NCBI RefSeq assembly: GCF_000718305.1
Contig: NZ_JOFQ01000012.1
Location: 1 to 64,000 of the forward strand
Origin: Streptomyces niger
Lineage (GTDB): Bacteria > Actinomycetota > Actinomycetes > Streptomycetales > Streptomycetaceae
Direction: 5' to 3'
Length of the DNA: 64,000 bases
Shown: positions 1-9,289 of the stretch, piece by piece
Numbering within the stretch: position 1 is the first letter of the stretch
How the letters are laid out: each line of letters begins with the position of its first letter
Notes under the pieces: model-generated
Databases searched by the model: none
What the model saw: the letters and a program-made list of their open reading frames with translations, nothing else
Told to the model about the DNA's origin: nothing
Made by a program: the position numbers and the translations under genes

Positions 1-256
1 AGTTGTGGGCGGTCATCGAGCCGCTGTTGCCGAAGGTGGAGCGTCGGGCCCTGCATCCGGGACGCAAACGGCATCCGGACCGGCTGGTGTTCCAGGGCAG
101 CCTGTTCGTGCTGCACACCGGGATTGCCTGGGAGCACCTTCCGCAGGAGCTTGGCTTCGGCTCGGGCACGACTTGCTGGCGCCGGCTCGCGGAGTGGACC
201 AAAGCCGGGGTGTAACCCCGGCTGCATGAGGTCCTGCTGGGGCCACGGCCGAACCG
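1..256 (+). pseudogene. IS5-family transposase N-terminal remnant
   Basis: The frame opening at position 3 reads like the N-terminal domain of IS5-type transposases (WAVIEPLLP, GRKRHPDR, GIAWEHLP, TCWRRLAEW). It stops at a TAA (213-215) where the family normally continues. Beyond the stop the same frame still reads PRLHEVLLG, the expected continuation, so the stop is a lesion. Similarity fades by about 256, and no catalytic DDE part follows before the operon that ends at 286. The left edge cuts the true start. This is a dead fragment. Confidence 0.75.
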
Positions 257-285
257 CACGCCCGCGGCCGGGCCCGACGGGACCC

Positions 286-1158
286 TCACTGGCCGGCGAG
301 CCCGGTGTGGGCGATGCCGCGCACGATCTGCCGCTGGAACAGCATGAACACCACGAGGAGCGGCAGCCCGGCGATCACGAGGGACGCCATGATCTGCGCG
401 TACCGGACGCCGAACGAGGACTGGACGTTGACCAGGCCCACGGGCAGGGTCATGCCGTTCGGATCGGTGGTCACCAGGAACGGCCACAGGAAGTTGTTCC
501 ACGTGGAGATGAAGGTGAAGATCGCGACGGCGGCGAGCACGGGCCGCGACAGCGGCATCACGATCGTCCAGAACACCCGCCAACGTCCTGCCCCGTCGAC
601 GAAGGCCGCTTCCTCCAGCTCGCGCGGTACCCCGTCGAAGAACTTCACCAGGATGAACACCATGGCGGGGGCGGCCACTTGCGGCAGGATCACTCCCCAG
701 TAGGTGTCGACGAGGCCGAGCTGCACCATCTCCGTGAACAGCGGAGCGATCAGCACCTGCGGCGGGACCATGATGCCGGCGAGCACCAGGCCGTACAGCA
801 GCCTGCGGCCGCGGAAGTCGGTACGGATGAACCCGTACGCGGCCATGGCGCACAGCACCACCGTCAGCAGGGTCGTGATCACGGACACGAACAGCGAGTT
901 GACGGTCCACTGCAGCAGGTCGCCGGATTCCCACACCTTCGCGTACGCCTCGAAAGTGATCTTCGAGCCGATCCACTCCAGGGGAGTCTTCGTCGTCTCG
1001 CCCTCCGGCTTGAGGGACGTGGCGACGGCCCAGACCAGTGGCAGCAGCCAGGCCGCGACGAGGAGCAGGGCGACGACGAGCAGGGCGGTCCGGCCGGGGG
1101 TCAAGCGCGGACGTCTGCCCGACGCGCCGCCCGTATGTGTGGTGGTAGCGGTGCTCAC
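286..1158 (-). CDS. Carbohydrate ABC transporter permease (MalG type)
   Basis: A 290-residue inner-membrane permease with about six hydrophobic segments. The EAA loop that contacts the ATPase is visible as EEAAFVDGAGRWRVFWTIVMP. It should form the translocation pore with the permease encoded just upstream. The GTG start at 1158 overlaps the upstream stop by 4 nt (GTGA), which indicates translational coupling. It is the last gene of the arabinofuranosidase operon. No ATPase gene is present; Streptomyces sugar importers usually share the MsiK ATPase encoded elsewhere (family knowledge). Substrate inferred from context: arabinose-containing oligosaccharides. Confidence 0.92.
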   Translation of the reverse strand: MSTATTTHTGGASGRRPRLTPGRTALLVVALLLVAAWLLPLVWAVATSLKPEGETTKTPLEWIGSKITFEAYAKVWESGDLLQWTVNSLFVSVITTLLTVVLCAMAAYGFIRTDFRGRRLLYGLVLAGIMVPPQVLIAPLFTEMVQLGLVDTYWGVILPQVAAPAMVFILVKFFDGVPRELEEAAFVDGAGRWRVFWTIVMPLSRPVLAAVAIFTFISTWNNFLWPFLVTTDPNGMTLPVGLVNVQSSFGVRYAQIMASLVIAGLPLLVVFMLFQRQIVRGIAHTGLAGQ

Positions 1159-2126
1159 TTGGCGGCCTCCTCAGCTCGGCGTCGCCGGGCCAGCACGGGC
1201 TGGACCAAGGAGACGAGCAGGATCAGGGCGAAGAAGATGTACGAGACAGCCGAGGCGTAACCGATCCGGTAACCGGTGAAGCCCTGCTGGTACACGTACT
1301 GGAGGATGGGGCGGGTCGAGTCGTCGGGGCCGCCGCCGGTCAGCAGGTAGACCTGGTCGAAGATCTTGAGCGAGGCGAGCACCTGGAGGACGAGCAGGAG
1401 CCCGGTGGTGCGGTTCAGCAGTGGCAGCGTGATGTGCCACAGCCGCCGCCAGGCGCTCGCCCCGTCCAGCTCCGCCGCCTCGTACAGGTGCGGCGGAATG
1501 GCCTGGAGGGCCGACAGGTAGAGCAGGAAGTTGAAGCCGACGGTCCACCAGACGGTGGTGACGACGATGGAGAGCATGGCGTAGCGCTCGTCGGTGAGCC
1601 AGCCGATGCCCGGTTCGAGGCCGACGGAGGCCAGCAGCTGGTCGGCCAGGCCGAAGCCGGAGGGGTAGATCATGTAGAGGAACAGCATGCAGACCACGCC
1701 CGACGGCAGCAGGAACGGCGCGAACCAGCCGATCCGCCACAGCCACTGCACCACGCGCAGCTCGTTGGCCAGCAGGGCGAGCACCAGGCCGACGACGACG
1801 AGCGGGACCGTGGACAGCAGGGTGAACCACACCGTGTTCCACAGGGACGCCCATACGGCGGGGTCGCCGAACGCCTCCGCGTAGTTGTCCAGGCCGACGA
1901 ACTCACCGCCCACGCCGGTGATGTCGACATCGGTGAAGCTCATGCCGAGGCCCGAGACGAGCGGCCAGATCAGGAAGAGGGCGTAGACGACCAGGAAGGG
2001 CGCGACGAACACCAGGCCGTGCTCGGTCCAGCTGCGCCGGGCCCGGCCCGTGGTGCGGGTACCGCTCGCGGGGGTGGCCCGGCCCGCGCGGGGCGCGGGC
2101 GCCGAGGTGGGGCTGAGCGTGGTCAT
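1155..2126 (-). CDS. Carbohydrate ABC transporter permease (MalF/UgpA type)
   Basis: A 323-residue permease. The Arg/Gly/Ala-rich cytoplasmic N-terminus (about 30 residues) precedes the first membrane segment (LVFVAPFLVVYALFLIWP). The EAA loop reads AAELDGASAWRRLWHITLP. The ATG at 2126 is chosen because it overlaps the stop of the binding-protein gene (ATGA, 2123-2126); the reading frame stays open far upstream, but only as a shadow of that gene. It partners the permease at 286-1158. The four-base overlaps at both ends indicate one tightly coupled transcript. Confidence 0.92.
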   Translation of the reverse strand: MTTLSPTSAPAPRAGRATPASGTRTTGRARRSWTEHGLVFVAPFLVVYALFLIWPLVSGLGMSFTDVDITGVGGEFVGLDNYAEAFGDPAVWASLWNTVWFTLLSTVPLVVVGLVLALLANELRVVQWLWRIGWFAPFLLPSGVVCMLFLYMIYPSGFGLADQLLASVGLEPGIGWLTDERYAMLSIVVTTVWWTVGFNFLLYLSALQAIPPHLYEAAELDGASAWRRLWHITLPLLNRTTGLLLVLQVLASLKIFDQVYLLTGGGPDDSTRPILQYVYQQGFTGYRIGYASAVSYIFFALILLVSLVQPVLARRRRAEEAAK

Positions 2127-3484
2127 GACGCGGCTCCGGCGAGGGGGTTCGGGGTGGCGAGGAGTGCACGCAGCCGCTGCTTGGCCTCGTCCAGCGCACC
2201 GCGTGGCGTACGGGAGCCGGTGAGCACACCGGAGAAGACCGCGCCGAGCTCGATCCACATGCGGGAGGCGGAGCCGGTGAACCAGGCGGGCTCGTCGAGG
2301 GCGACGTCGTCGATGACGTCGCGGTACTCGGACTGGGGTTCCAGCTTCAGGTAGGCGGGGTCCTTGAGGACGGGCGCGTACGCGGGTACATGGCCGCCCT
2401 CGGCCCAGTCGACCGAGTGCTTCAGGAGCCAGGCGACCAGGGTGTGCGCGGCCCGGTTGGGCTCGCCGCCGCGGTCCGCCTGGTGCGGCAGTACGAAGGA
2501 GTGGCAGTCGGCCTGGGCGGTGGGGCGGCCGAAGAGCGGTGGCACCCGGGTCATGGAGAACTTCAGGCCGGTGGGGCGGAAGGAGGGGATCTCCCACTCG
2601 CCGTTGAGGTGGAAGGCGGTCCGGCCCTCGTTGAACAGGCCGATGGAGGCGGTGTAGTCGGCGCGCCGCAGCCACAGTCCCTCCTCGACGAGGGACGCCA
2701 TGTATTCCAGTACCTTCAGTGCCTTGGCGTCGTCCAGGGCCAGCCGCCTGCCGTCCGCCGAGAGCACCTTGGCGCCGGTCTGCGAGTAGAAGGTGGCGAA
2801 CAGCCGCCATGGGGTGATGCAGTCCGGGCCGAGCGTCTCGGTGACCAGGCCGGGCCGCCCGGTGACCTTCTTGGCCGCGCGCAGGGCGTCCGCGAACTCC
2901 GCGGCACCGCGGATGGGTCTGAGCTTCCCGCCCGCCAGCAGACCGGCCTTCTCGCACACCTCGGTCTGGTAGTAGAGGACGGTGGGATGGGTGTCGAGCG
3001 GCACGGCGAACTGCCGGCCGTGTGCCTGCCCGCGCCGCCAGATGTTCTCGGGGAAGTCCCGCGGCCGTATGCCCAGTTCGGCCAGCAGGTCGAGGTCGAA
3101 GGGGTCGAGGAGGCGGCCGGGGCCGAACCCGGCGAGCCGGGCGAGGTGCAGTACGGCCAGCTCGGGCGCCCGTCCGCCCGCGCCGGCCATGCCCAGCTTG
3201 GTGTAGTACGGGGCGCCCCACTGGAGGGTCGCGGCCTCCACGTCGATCTGCGGGTGCGCCTTGCTGAACTTCCGGAGCAGCGACTGCATGGTGAGACCGT
3301 CACCGCCGCCGAACAGGTGCCAGTAGCGCAGCCTGGTCCTGCCGGAAGCACTGGCCGACGGGGCGGTGCACCCCGCGGTCAACGGGCCCAGAGCGGCCAG
3401 GGCCCCGAGGCCACCGGCGAGAACGGCCCGGCGCCGGGGCGTCGGGGACACCCCGGCCGTCCGGGAGGTGTCGAGTGGTTGCAT
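2123..3484 (-). CDS. Extracellular sugar-binding lipoprotein
   Basis: A 453-residue family 1 solute-binding protein. The N-terminus has three arginines (PRRRAVLAGG), a hydrophobic stretch and a lipobox LTAGC with Cys at about residue 39, so it is probably a lipoprotein, possibly exported by Tat. The mature part starts with the typical RLRYWHLFGGGDG. It captures the sugar outside the membrane and delivers it to the two permeases. A good ribosome binding site (GAAGGTGAG) precedes the ATG at 3484. The gene lies 54 nt downstream of the arabinofuranosidase gene, which suggests the ligand is an arabinose-containing oligosaccharide (inference). Confidence 0.9.
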   Translation of the reverse strand: MQPLDTSRTAGVSPTPRRRAVLAGGLGALAALGPLTAGCTAPSASASGRTRLRYWHLFGGGDGLTMQSLLRKFSKAHPQIDVEAATLQWGAPYYTKLGMAGAGGRAPELAVLHLARLAGFGPGRLLDPFDLDLLAELGIRPRDFPENIWRRGQAHGRQFAVPLDTHPTVLYYQTEVCEKAGLLAGGKLRPIRGAAEFADALRAAKKVTGRPGLVTETLGPDCITPWRLFATFYSQTGAKVLSADGRRLALDDAKALKVLEYMASLVEEGLWLRRADYTASIGLFNEGRTAFHLNGEWEIPSFRPTGLKFSMTRVPPLFGRPTAQADCHSFVLPHQADRGGEPNRAAHTLVAWLLKHSVDWAEGGHVPAYAPVLKDPAYLKLEPQSEYRDVIDDVALDEPAWFTGSASRMWIELGAVFSGVLTGSRTPRGALDEAKQRLRALLATPNPLAGAAS

Positions 3485-3538
3485 GGCGGCTCACCTTCGA
3501 GGGAGTGGGTGGACCAGGGGCCCGGGCAGCGGCTCCGG

Positions 3539-5098
3539 TCAGGACAGCCGGATCACGGTCCAGGAGAGCGGTTCCAGGGTCACGGCTAGCTCGCCGTCCC
3601 TGAGTACGGCGCCCGCGCCGGGGTGCGGCGTGACCCGCGCGGGGTCGGTGAGGGTGTTGCGGGCCTCCGGGTCGGCGTCGCTGAGCACGCTGTGCTCGGC
3701 GACGCGCGAGACCGGCAGGCCGTGCAGGGTGACTTCGAGCGGCAGCGGATCACTCTGGCTGCGGTTGACGGCGAACACGGTGACCGCCCCGGTCTCGGTG
3801 TCACGCACCGCCGTCGCGTGCAGCAGCGGCACCTCGCCGTACTTCCGCGTCTCGTACGTGGGCGAGTCCACGCGCAGGTCGAGCACCTGCCCGCGCCCGT
3901 ACCGGGACGCCTGCGCGAAGGGGTAGAACGTGGTCTGCCGCCAGGCCGGGCCGCCCGGCTCCGTCATGATCGGGGCGATGACGTTGACGAGCTGGGCGAG
4001 GCACGCGACGGTCACCCGGTCCGCGTGCCGCAGCAGCGCGATGAGCAGCGAGCCGAAGACGACGGCGTCCGTGACGGAGTAGTTGTCCTCCAGCAGGCGC
4101 GGCGCCTCGGGCCAGTCGAGCGGTCCTGCCGCGGCCTCCGCCTCGAAGCGGCTCTGGTACCAGACGTTCCACTCGTCGAAGGACAGGTTGATCTTCTTCT
4201 TCGACTTCAGCCGGGCACCGACGTGGTCGCAGGTGGCGACCACGTTCTCGATGAACGACTCCATGTCGACGGCCGACGCGAGGAACGAGTCGCGGTCGCC
4301 GTCGCGCTCCTCGTAGTAGGCGTGCAGCGAGACGTAGTCCACCAGGTCGTACGTCTCGGCCAGCACCGTCGCCTCCCACGCGGCGAAGGTGTCCATGGCC
4401 TGGCTGGAGGAGCCGCAGGCGACCAGTTCGACGTCCCGGTCCAGCTGCCGCATGGCACGAGCGGTCTCGGCGGCCAGCCGCCCGTACTCCTCGGCCGTCT
4501 TGTGCCCGGTCTGCCAGGGCCCGTCCATCTCGTTGCCCAGGCACCACAGCCGGATCCCGAACGGCTCCTTGTCGCCGTGCGCGACGCGCAGGTCCGAAAG
4601 CGCCGTGCCCGAGGGGTGGTTGGCGTACTCCTGGAGCTGCAGCGCCTCGGCCACCCCCCTGGTGCCGAGGTTGACGGCCATCATGGGCTCGGCCTGCGGT
4701 CCGGCCTTCCTGACGAAGTCCACGAACTCGCTCAGCCCGAAACGGTTCGTCTCCGTGGACCGCCAGGCCGGGTCGAGCCGGCGCGGCCGCTCGTCGACCG
4801 GCCCGACGGAGTCCTCCCACCGGTAACCGGACACGTAATTGCCGCCCGGGTACCGCAGTGCGGTGACACCGAGTTCGCGGACCAGGGCGAGCACGTCGCC
4901 GCGCAGGCCCGCCTCGTCCGCCGTGGGGTGGTCCGGTTCGAAGATGCCCGTGTAGACGCAGCGGCCCAGGTGCTCGACGAAGGAACCGAAGAGCCGCGGG
5001 CTGACCTCGCCCACGGTGAAGGCCGGGTCCAGGACGAACCGGGCCGGACGAGCCGCGGCAGACGGGGCGGTCCGGGCCGGGGGTGCGGAGTGCGACAT
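3539..5098 (-). CDS. abfA: Alpha-L-arabinofuranosidase, GH51
   Basis: A 519-residue enzyme matching glycoside hydrolase family 51 in length and motifs. It removes terminal alpha-L-arabinofuranosyl groups from arabinoxylan or arabinan oligosaccharides. The acid/base glutamate is in LGNEMDGPW (about E190) and the nucleophile in LSFDEWNVWY (about E309). LRYPGGNYVSGYRWEDS is also characteristic. The ATG at 5098 follows a GAGAGGA ribosome binding site; the open frame extends to 5290 but the extra residues are unlike the family. No signal peptide is seen, so it probably acts inside the cell on imported oligosaccharides. First gene of the operon with the binding protein and permeases. Confidence 0.93.
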   Translation of the reverse strand: MSHSAPPARTAPSAAARPARFVLDPAFTVGEVSPRLFGSFVEHLGRCVYTGIFEPDHPTADEAGLRGDVLALVRELGVTALRYPGGNYVSGYRWEDSVGPVDERPRRLDPAWRSTETNRFGLSEFVDFVRKAGPQAEPMMAVNLGTRGVAEALQLQEYANHPSGTALSDLRVAHGDKEPFGIRLWCLGNEMDGPWQTGHKTAEEYGRLAAETARAMRQLDRDVELVACGSSSQAMDTFAAWEATVLAETYDLVDYVSLHAYYEERDGDRDSFLASAVDMESFIENVVATCDHVGARLKSKKKINLSFDEWNVWYQSRFEAEAAAGPLDWPEAPRLLEDNYSVTDAVVFGSLLIALLRHADRVTVACLAQLVNVIAPIMTEPGGPAWRQTTFYPFAQASRYGRGQVLDLRVDSPTYETRKYGEVPLLHATAVRDTETGAVTVFAVNRSQSDPLPLEVTLHGLPVSRVAEHSVLSDADPEARNTLTDPARVTPHPGAGAVLRDGELAVTLEPLSWTVIRLS

Positions 5099-5215
5099 GG
5101 TGTCCTCTCGGTGGCGCGGGTGGTGGGTGGCACGGAGTGCGCGTCGCGTCACGACGTGCGGCGGCGTGCGGGCACAGGGGCGGCTCCGGTGGTCGGGTGG
5201 AGAACACGATTCCCT

Positions 5216-5233
5216 TGTTCGGTATCCCGAACA
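5216..5233. promoter_or_regulatory. Operator-like palindrome upstream of the GH51 operon
   Basis: TGTTCGGTATCCCGAACA has perfect 7-bp arms around a 4-bp centre and lies about 118 bp before the GH51 start. The surrounding bases are less GC-rich than their neighbours, and a GTTAAC lies 9 bp further. It is a plausible site for a sugar-responsive repressor, but no regulator gene adjoins it. The rest of 5099-5440 holds no gene that I can support. Confidence 0.5.
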
Positions 5234-5440
5234 CTGCTCGTTAACTCGAACCGGAAGGTAGACGTGACGGAAACCCAACGTCAATGGCACGGACGGGACT
5301 TATCGGTGCGCGCTCTCATATCGACGCCGTTCGACGCCCTTCGACACGACCGAACGAGCCGAACCGAGCGGCATCCGCCCGCCCCCCCCGCATCCCGCGA
5401 ATGGGCCCCGCAAGCCGACGTTCCGCTGCCGCGGCTGCGC

Positions 5441-6363
5441 TCAGCGGCCGCCGGCGACACCACCATGGCCCGGCTCGCCGCCCACGCGCCGTCGCGCAGC
5501 CCACCCGCGCACCGCGAATCCGGCGGCGACCAACAGGTACGCCGACACGAGGAGCACGACGTCCACCGTCATGTGTTCCGCCGACCAGCCCGCACCCCGC
5601 TCGTCGCCCTCCAGCGGAATCCGATTCACCGTCAGGAACGTCAGGTGGGCGCCGATGGCGGCCCAGGGCGGGGCCCGTTGCACGGCCGTGCGGGCCGCGA
5701 CGAGGGCCAGTCCGAACACCGCGAGCAGGATCAGGTAGTCGGCCGGGGGCTGCCCGCCGGGCGCGATGCCGATCGGCTGCGGCTCCTCGCCGATCAGCTG
5801 GGCGGTGACGGCTTCCACGACCGTCGATGCCCCCGGTACCAGAAGGAACACCACCGTGGTGCCCAGGGCGGCGACCGTACCGCCGAACCGCTCGCGCAGG
5901 GAGGTCCAGGCGTAGCCGCGCAGCGCGGTCTCCTACGGCAGCGCTTCGAGCAGGAGGGCGACGGCCGTGTGGGAGACGAGGAATCCGGCGAGGGCGCCGA
6001 GGTCGGGGCTCGACCAGCGCAGCATGCCGCCCATCGTGGTCGCCCCCAGTACGAGAAGCGCCGCCGCTGCTGTCACGCCCGCGCCCGTCAGGAACGCACG
6101 CATGCTCGCACGAGGGCTGCCGAATCCGAGCGGAGGCGACGTGCGGCCCGGTGCGCGACGATGACGAGGGGAACGGCAACGGCACTGACGAGTACGGCCG
6201 GAACCAGGCGCGCCGGCAGTCCCGAAGCTCCGACGCGATCGGCGATGGCCGAGCCCAGGACGGTACCGGTGCCCAGCGCCGAGGCCATGATGAGCCCGCC
6301 GAGCAGAGCCCGGCTCAGGGCCCCGATACGCGAAGTGGTGGTGCTGCGGCGAGGTTCCGCCAT
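5441..6363 (-). pseudogene. CPBP-family intramembrane protease, broken twice
   Basis: The N-terminal part (start ATG 6363, ribosome site AGGAAA) reads as a membrane protein to about 6115, then the frame shifts by one base. The continuing frame shows more hydrophobic segments and reaches LLEALP, followed by TAG at 5933-5935 and then ETALRGYAW. CPBP/CAAX proteases carry an EExxxR motif here, so the stop replaces the first catalytic glutamate codon (GAG to TAG is one change). The frame stays open to 5441 with more membrane helices. Two independent lesions make a working protease unlikely. The internal start at 5854 would give only the C-terminal half. Confidence 0.8.
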
Positions 6364-6731
6364 CTGTCTTTTCCTGGGTGCTCAACGTCGGGCACATGTC
6401 CGTCCGGGGCCTGGTGCCGCTGGCATCCTCACCGCCGGCCCCCGTCCCCCCTGACCTCCTGCTCAGGAGGGAAAGCCCGCTACATCCTTTGAGTTACCGG
6501 GTCGGGAGCAGGCAGCCGGGCTTCACGCACGGCGGGCGGCGGCCGGCCGGCGGTACCGGTGGAACTGCCAAGCCGTGTACGCCACGGCCGGCGATGGCAA
6601 CCCGAAGGCACTCTTCCCTTCCACTCTCAGGCAATCACGGCAAACACGGCGATCAGGGCGAGCGTCCATGGCGGGTACCCGCACGGTGTCCGGCCCGGGT
6701 CGGGCCGCCGGTACCGGCCTCACGGCCGCTG
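6364..6731. other. Intergenic stretch without a supported gene
   Basis: This lies between the broken CPBP gene and the nitronate monooxygenase. It contains the upstream region of the former and a short inverted repeat (CCTCCTG / CAGGAGG, 6455-6470) too tight for a normal hairpin loop. A hydrophobic run (WTLALIAVFAVIA) in one minus frame has no convincing start or ribosome site. Confidence 0.5.
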
Positions 6732-7748
6732 TCAGGCCCGGAACCGGGTCAGTACCCGCTCGGCCTCGTCCATCATCTCCCGGACGATTTCCCCGGCCGG
6801 CCTGATGTCGCGCACGAGGCCGACGCCCTGCCCCATCGGCCATGGCATCTCCTCCCAGTCGGCCTCGGTCCCGGGTACCGGCAGCAGCACGTTGAACTTG
6901 CGCAGCACGGTCACCTCGCCCTGGAAGACCGTCGTGCCGACCTGGTCGAGCGAGTCGCGGGCGGTCGGCACCTGCGCCGGCCGGTCGTTCCACTCGGACA
7001 CCACGCGGTCGCGCTGCACCCGCATCGGGTTGAACTCCGGCCACTCGGGACCGAAGATCGCCGTGCGCACCGTGTCCTCCCCCGCGGAGGACAGCAGCCG
7101 GCGGTGGTGCTCGGGATGCACCTGGGCCTCCCGGGAGGCGACCAGCCGGGTGCCCACCCACACGCCGTCGGCGCCCAGGCACAGGGCCGCGGCCGCCTGG
7201 CGTCCGTCGGTGATCCCGCCCGCGGCGAGGACCAGCGCACGGTCGCCCACGGCGTCCACGACGGAGGGCACCCCGACCATGGTGGGCAGGCCGCCGTAGT
7301 TGTGCCCGCCGGCCTCCCAGCCCTGGGCGACGACGACCTCGATCCCCTCGTCGGCGGCGCGCCTGGCCGCGTCGGCGGAGCCGACCTGCTCCCACACCGA
7401 CACCCCGGCCTCGCGCAGCCGCTCGACCTCGTCGGCCGGCGGGTGCCCCCAGTGGTAGGAGACGATCGGTACCCGTTCCTCGGCGCAGACGCGGACCTGT
7501 TCGGCGTTGTCGAAGTACGTGATCAGATTGATGTGGAACGGGGCCTCCCCGACGCCCGCCCGGACCTCGTGGATGATCCGCCGGAGCCGGTCAGCGGGCA
7601 CGAGCGCGGCGCCCACCGCGCCGATGCCGCCCGCCCGGGTCACGGCCACCGCCAGATCGGACGTCCCGCCGGCAAAGGCCATTCCGGCGCAGGCGAACGG
7701 GTACGGGACGGCGAACTTCTCGGTGAGCCTGGTGGACAGCACGCCCAT
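6732..7748 (-). CDS. Nitronate monooxygenase (NPD family)
   Basis: A 338-residue FMN-dependent TIM-barrel enzyme that oxidises alkyl nitronates, toxic nitro compounds made by plants and microbes. Visible motifs are CAGMAFAGGTSDLAVAVTRA at the N-terminus, AQGWEAGGHNYGG (the conserved GxEAGGH segment with the catalytic His) and AAGGITDGRQAAAALCLGAD (phosphate binding). The ATG at 7748 has a strong AGGAGG ribosome site; the frame extends to 7862 without merit. It stands alone in a region of decayed genes and looks intact. Confidence 0.9.
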   Translation of the reverse strand: MGVLSTRLTEKFAVPYPFACAGMAFAGGTSDLAVAVTRAGGIGAVGAALVPADRLRRIIHEVRAGVGEAPFHINLITYFDNAEQVRVCAEERVPIVSYHWGHPPADEVERLREAGVSVWEQVGSADAARRAADEGIEVVVAQGWEAGGHNYGGLPTMVGVPSVVDAVGDRALVLAAGGITDGRQAAAALCLGADGVWVGTRLVASREAQVHPEHHRRLLSSAGEDTVRTAIFGPEWPEFNPMRVQRDRVVSEWNDRPAQVPTARDSLDQVGTTVFQGEVTVLRKFNVLLPVPGTEADWEEMPWPMGQGVGLVRDIRPAGEIVREMMDEAERVLTRFRA

Positions 7749-8084
7749 GACGGCGTTCCTCCTGGAGTTCCGGTACCTGCCGGCATCGATGGGCCGGTGG
7801 CGCGGAGAAGGTCCGCCACCGACGGCAGAGCGCGGGTCCTCGCCCATCCTGGAGGTTCCCACCGGATGACGGCGCGAGGCCAGAGTCTGCCGCAGATACG
7901 CACACGGACGGCCTCGCCGCCCTCGCGGCCGCTGCCGGGATCCACGACAAGCCGGCCGAAGACTCCCCGGCCGTCGCCGACGATGCCGTTGTGACAGTGC
8001 TCGCCGCGGTCAACGAGGCGGTGGTGGAACTGGAGGCCGTACGGCAACGGCGTACCGTCGAGCGAAAACCCGGCTTTCGCCAGT
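7749..8084. other. Intergenic/decayed stretch
   Basis: A plus-strand frame from about 7875 reads protein-like (THTDGLAALAAAAGIHDKPA and onward to VNEAVVELEAVRQR) but has no start codon and runs out of frame into the integrase remnant at about 8085. It is probably the eroded end of another gene. A short inverted repeat, CGGTGGCG / CGCCACCG (7795-7821), lies between it and the nitronate monooxygenase start. Confidence 0.35.
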
Positions 8085-8595
8085 CGCCGCATGAATACCT
8101 TCGACCACAAGGTCGTGGATGCTTTCGTCCAGACGATGGAGCGTAACGGTGTTGGTCTCGCCACCCAGTCCTATGTCTACGACAAGCTCAAGGCGATCCC
8201 GCTCGACGCCCATCGGCTGGGGCTATTCGATGAGAGCCCCTTGGCAGGGGTCAAGCCTCCGCAGTGCGACCCAGCGCGTGGTGATCCCTTCGCCGCAGCA
8301 GCTGCAAGGCATACGCGCGGCCGGCGACGATGCGTTCCTCCTGGTCGCCGACCTGATGAGCGGATGTGGCATGCGAAATGCGGAGGCGGCCGCCGCGTAT
8401 GTCACCGATGGCGGCGACCTCTCCGGGAGCGTGCATTTCGCGGCCGATATCGCTGTGTGCCGGGCTGCCGGCTGCGTTGTCACCGGCATCGACGGTGCCC
8501 CGATAGGCGAGGCAGGTCGTGGGCTTGTGGTCGCCGCCGACGAGGAGACCCACGGGCTGCTGATGTCGATGATGCGCAACCGAGGCCAGTGCTGA
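8085..8595 (+). pseudogene. Tyrosine integrase remnant joined to an inositol-phosphatase tail
   Basis: The frame from ATG 8091 (MNTFDHKVVDAFVQTMERNG, then LGLFDESPLAGVKPPQ) resembles the core-binding domain of Streptomyces phage-type integrases. Near 8270 the match moves one frame over and continues VVIPSPQQLQGIRAAGDDAF, then LMSGCGMRNAEA, the start of the catalytic domain with its first Arg (GMRNAE). At about 8400 it changes again without leaving the frame: GDLSGSVHF, CRAAGCVVTGIDGAPIG and GRGLVVAADEETH look like the C-terminus of inositol-monophosphatase-type phosphatases. The catalytic His-x-x-Arg and Tyr of the integrase are absent. A frameshifted chimera, not functional. Confidence 0.65.
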
Positions 8596-8621
8596 GATCG
8601 CATGGGTTTCACCGGGACGGG

Positions 8622-9165
8622 TCAGGCTGCGACTTGGAGGAGCCTGCCGCCCCAGCGGATTCCCTTCTTGCTGTCGACCCGGGCACGTTCGCGGCGTTGA
8701 GCTGCGAGGACGTCTGGGTGGTGGGCGTTGGCGTTGCGCCAGCGCAAGTAGGCGTGCAGGGCCCGCGTCTGGACGGTGTGGCTGCGGTGATTGGAGTTGG
8801 CGACGGTGAACTGCCGCAGCGGTCCGAAGTGGGCCTCGACCGGGTTGGCCCAGCACACGCAGGTCGGGGTGAAGCACAGGCTGGCCTTGTTCTTCTTCGC
8901 CCAGCGACGGATGTCGGGGCCTTTGGGGGCGCCGATGGAGTAGCAGCCGTGGAAGCAGCGGACCCTGTGGGTAACGGTGGTAGGTCGCGGGATGCCGCTC
9001 GGGCCGGCCTTGCTCGGCCCAGCACAACCCGGCGGTGGGCCGGACGCCGAGCGGCCCGAACTCGTCGAACGCGAACACACGGTCCGGGAGACGCTCCAGC
9101 GCCTCCTCGTTGCGGTCCAGCTTGGCATCGCGCTCCGGATCGGGCGATTCCGGCCGGGAATCCCT
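8622..9165 (-). pseudogene. IS630-family transposase, frameshifted and internally deleted
   Basis: The upstream half (about 9165-8976) reads DAKLDRNEEALERLPDRVFA, then FDEFGPLGVRPTAG, the first part of the IS630-type DDE domain. After PATYHR the frame changes and continues HGCYSIGAPKGPDIRRWAKK, then CWANPVEAHFGPLRQF and a C-terminal Trp-Gly-Gly tail. In intact relatives roughly 50 residues containing the middle catalytic Asp (LDNxxxH segment) lie between HGCYS and the Asp-Ile-Arg-Arg-Trp stretch; here they are missing. No terminal inverted repeats were recognised. An inactive insertion sequence. Confidence 0.75.
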
Positions 9166-9289
9166 CCGGAGCCCGTACTCAGGCGGGCTGGAACAGCGCG
9201 CGCAGGTGACCACCATGCGTAACTGAGAGGTCGTTTTCTCCTGTTGTTTCATCCCTGGATGCAGCTTTGACGTGGTGATGTCGGGGCGT

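Noticed and set aside
3623..6454. 943-codon plus-strand open frame
   Set aside because: It is antisense to the GH51 and CPBP genes and its sequence is Arg/Gly/Val/His-rich without domains, a shadow caused by high GC. The same applies to 14795-17623 and other long antisense frames.
8010..8213. 67-codon minus-strand frame
   Set aside because: It runs antisense to the integrase remnant and has no ribosome site or family resemblance.
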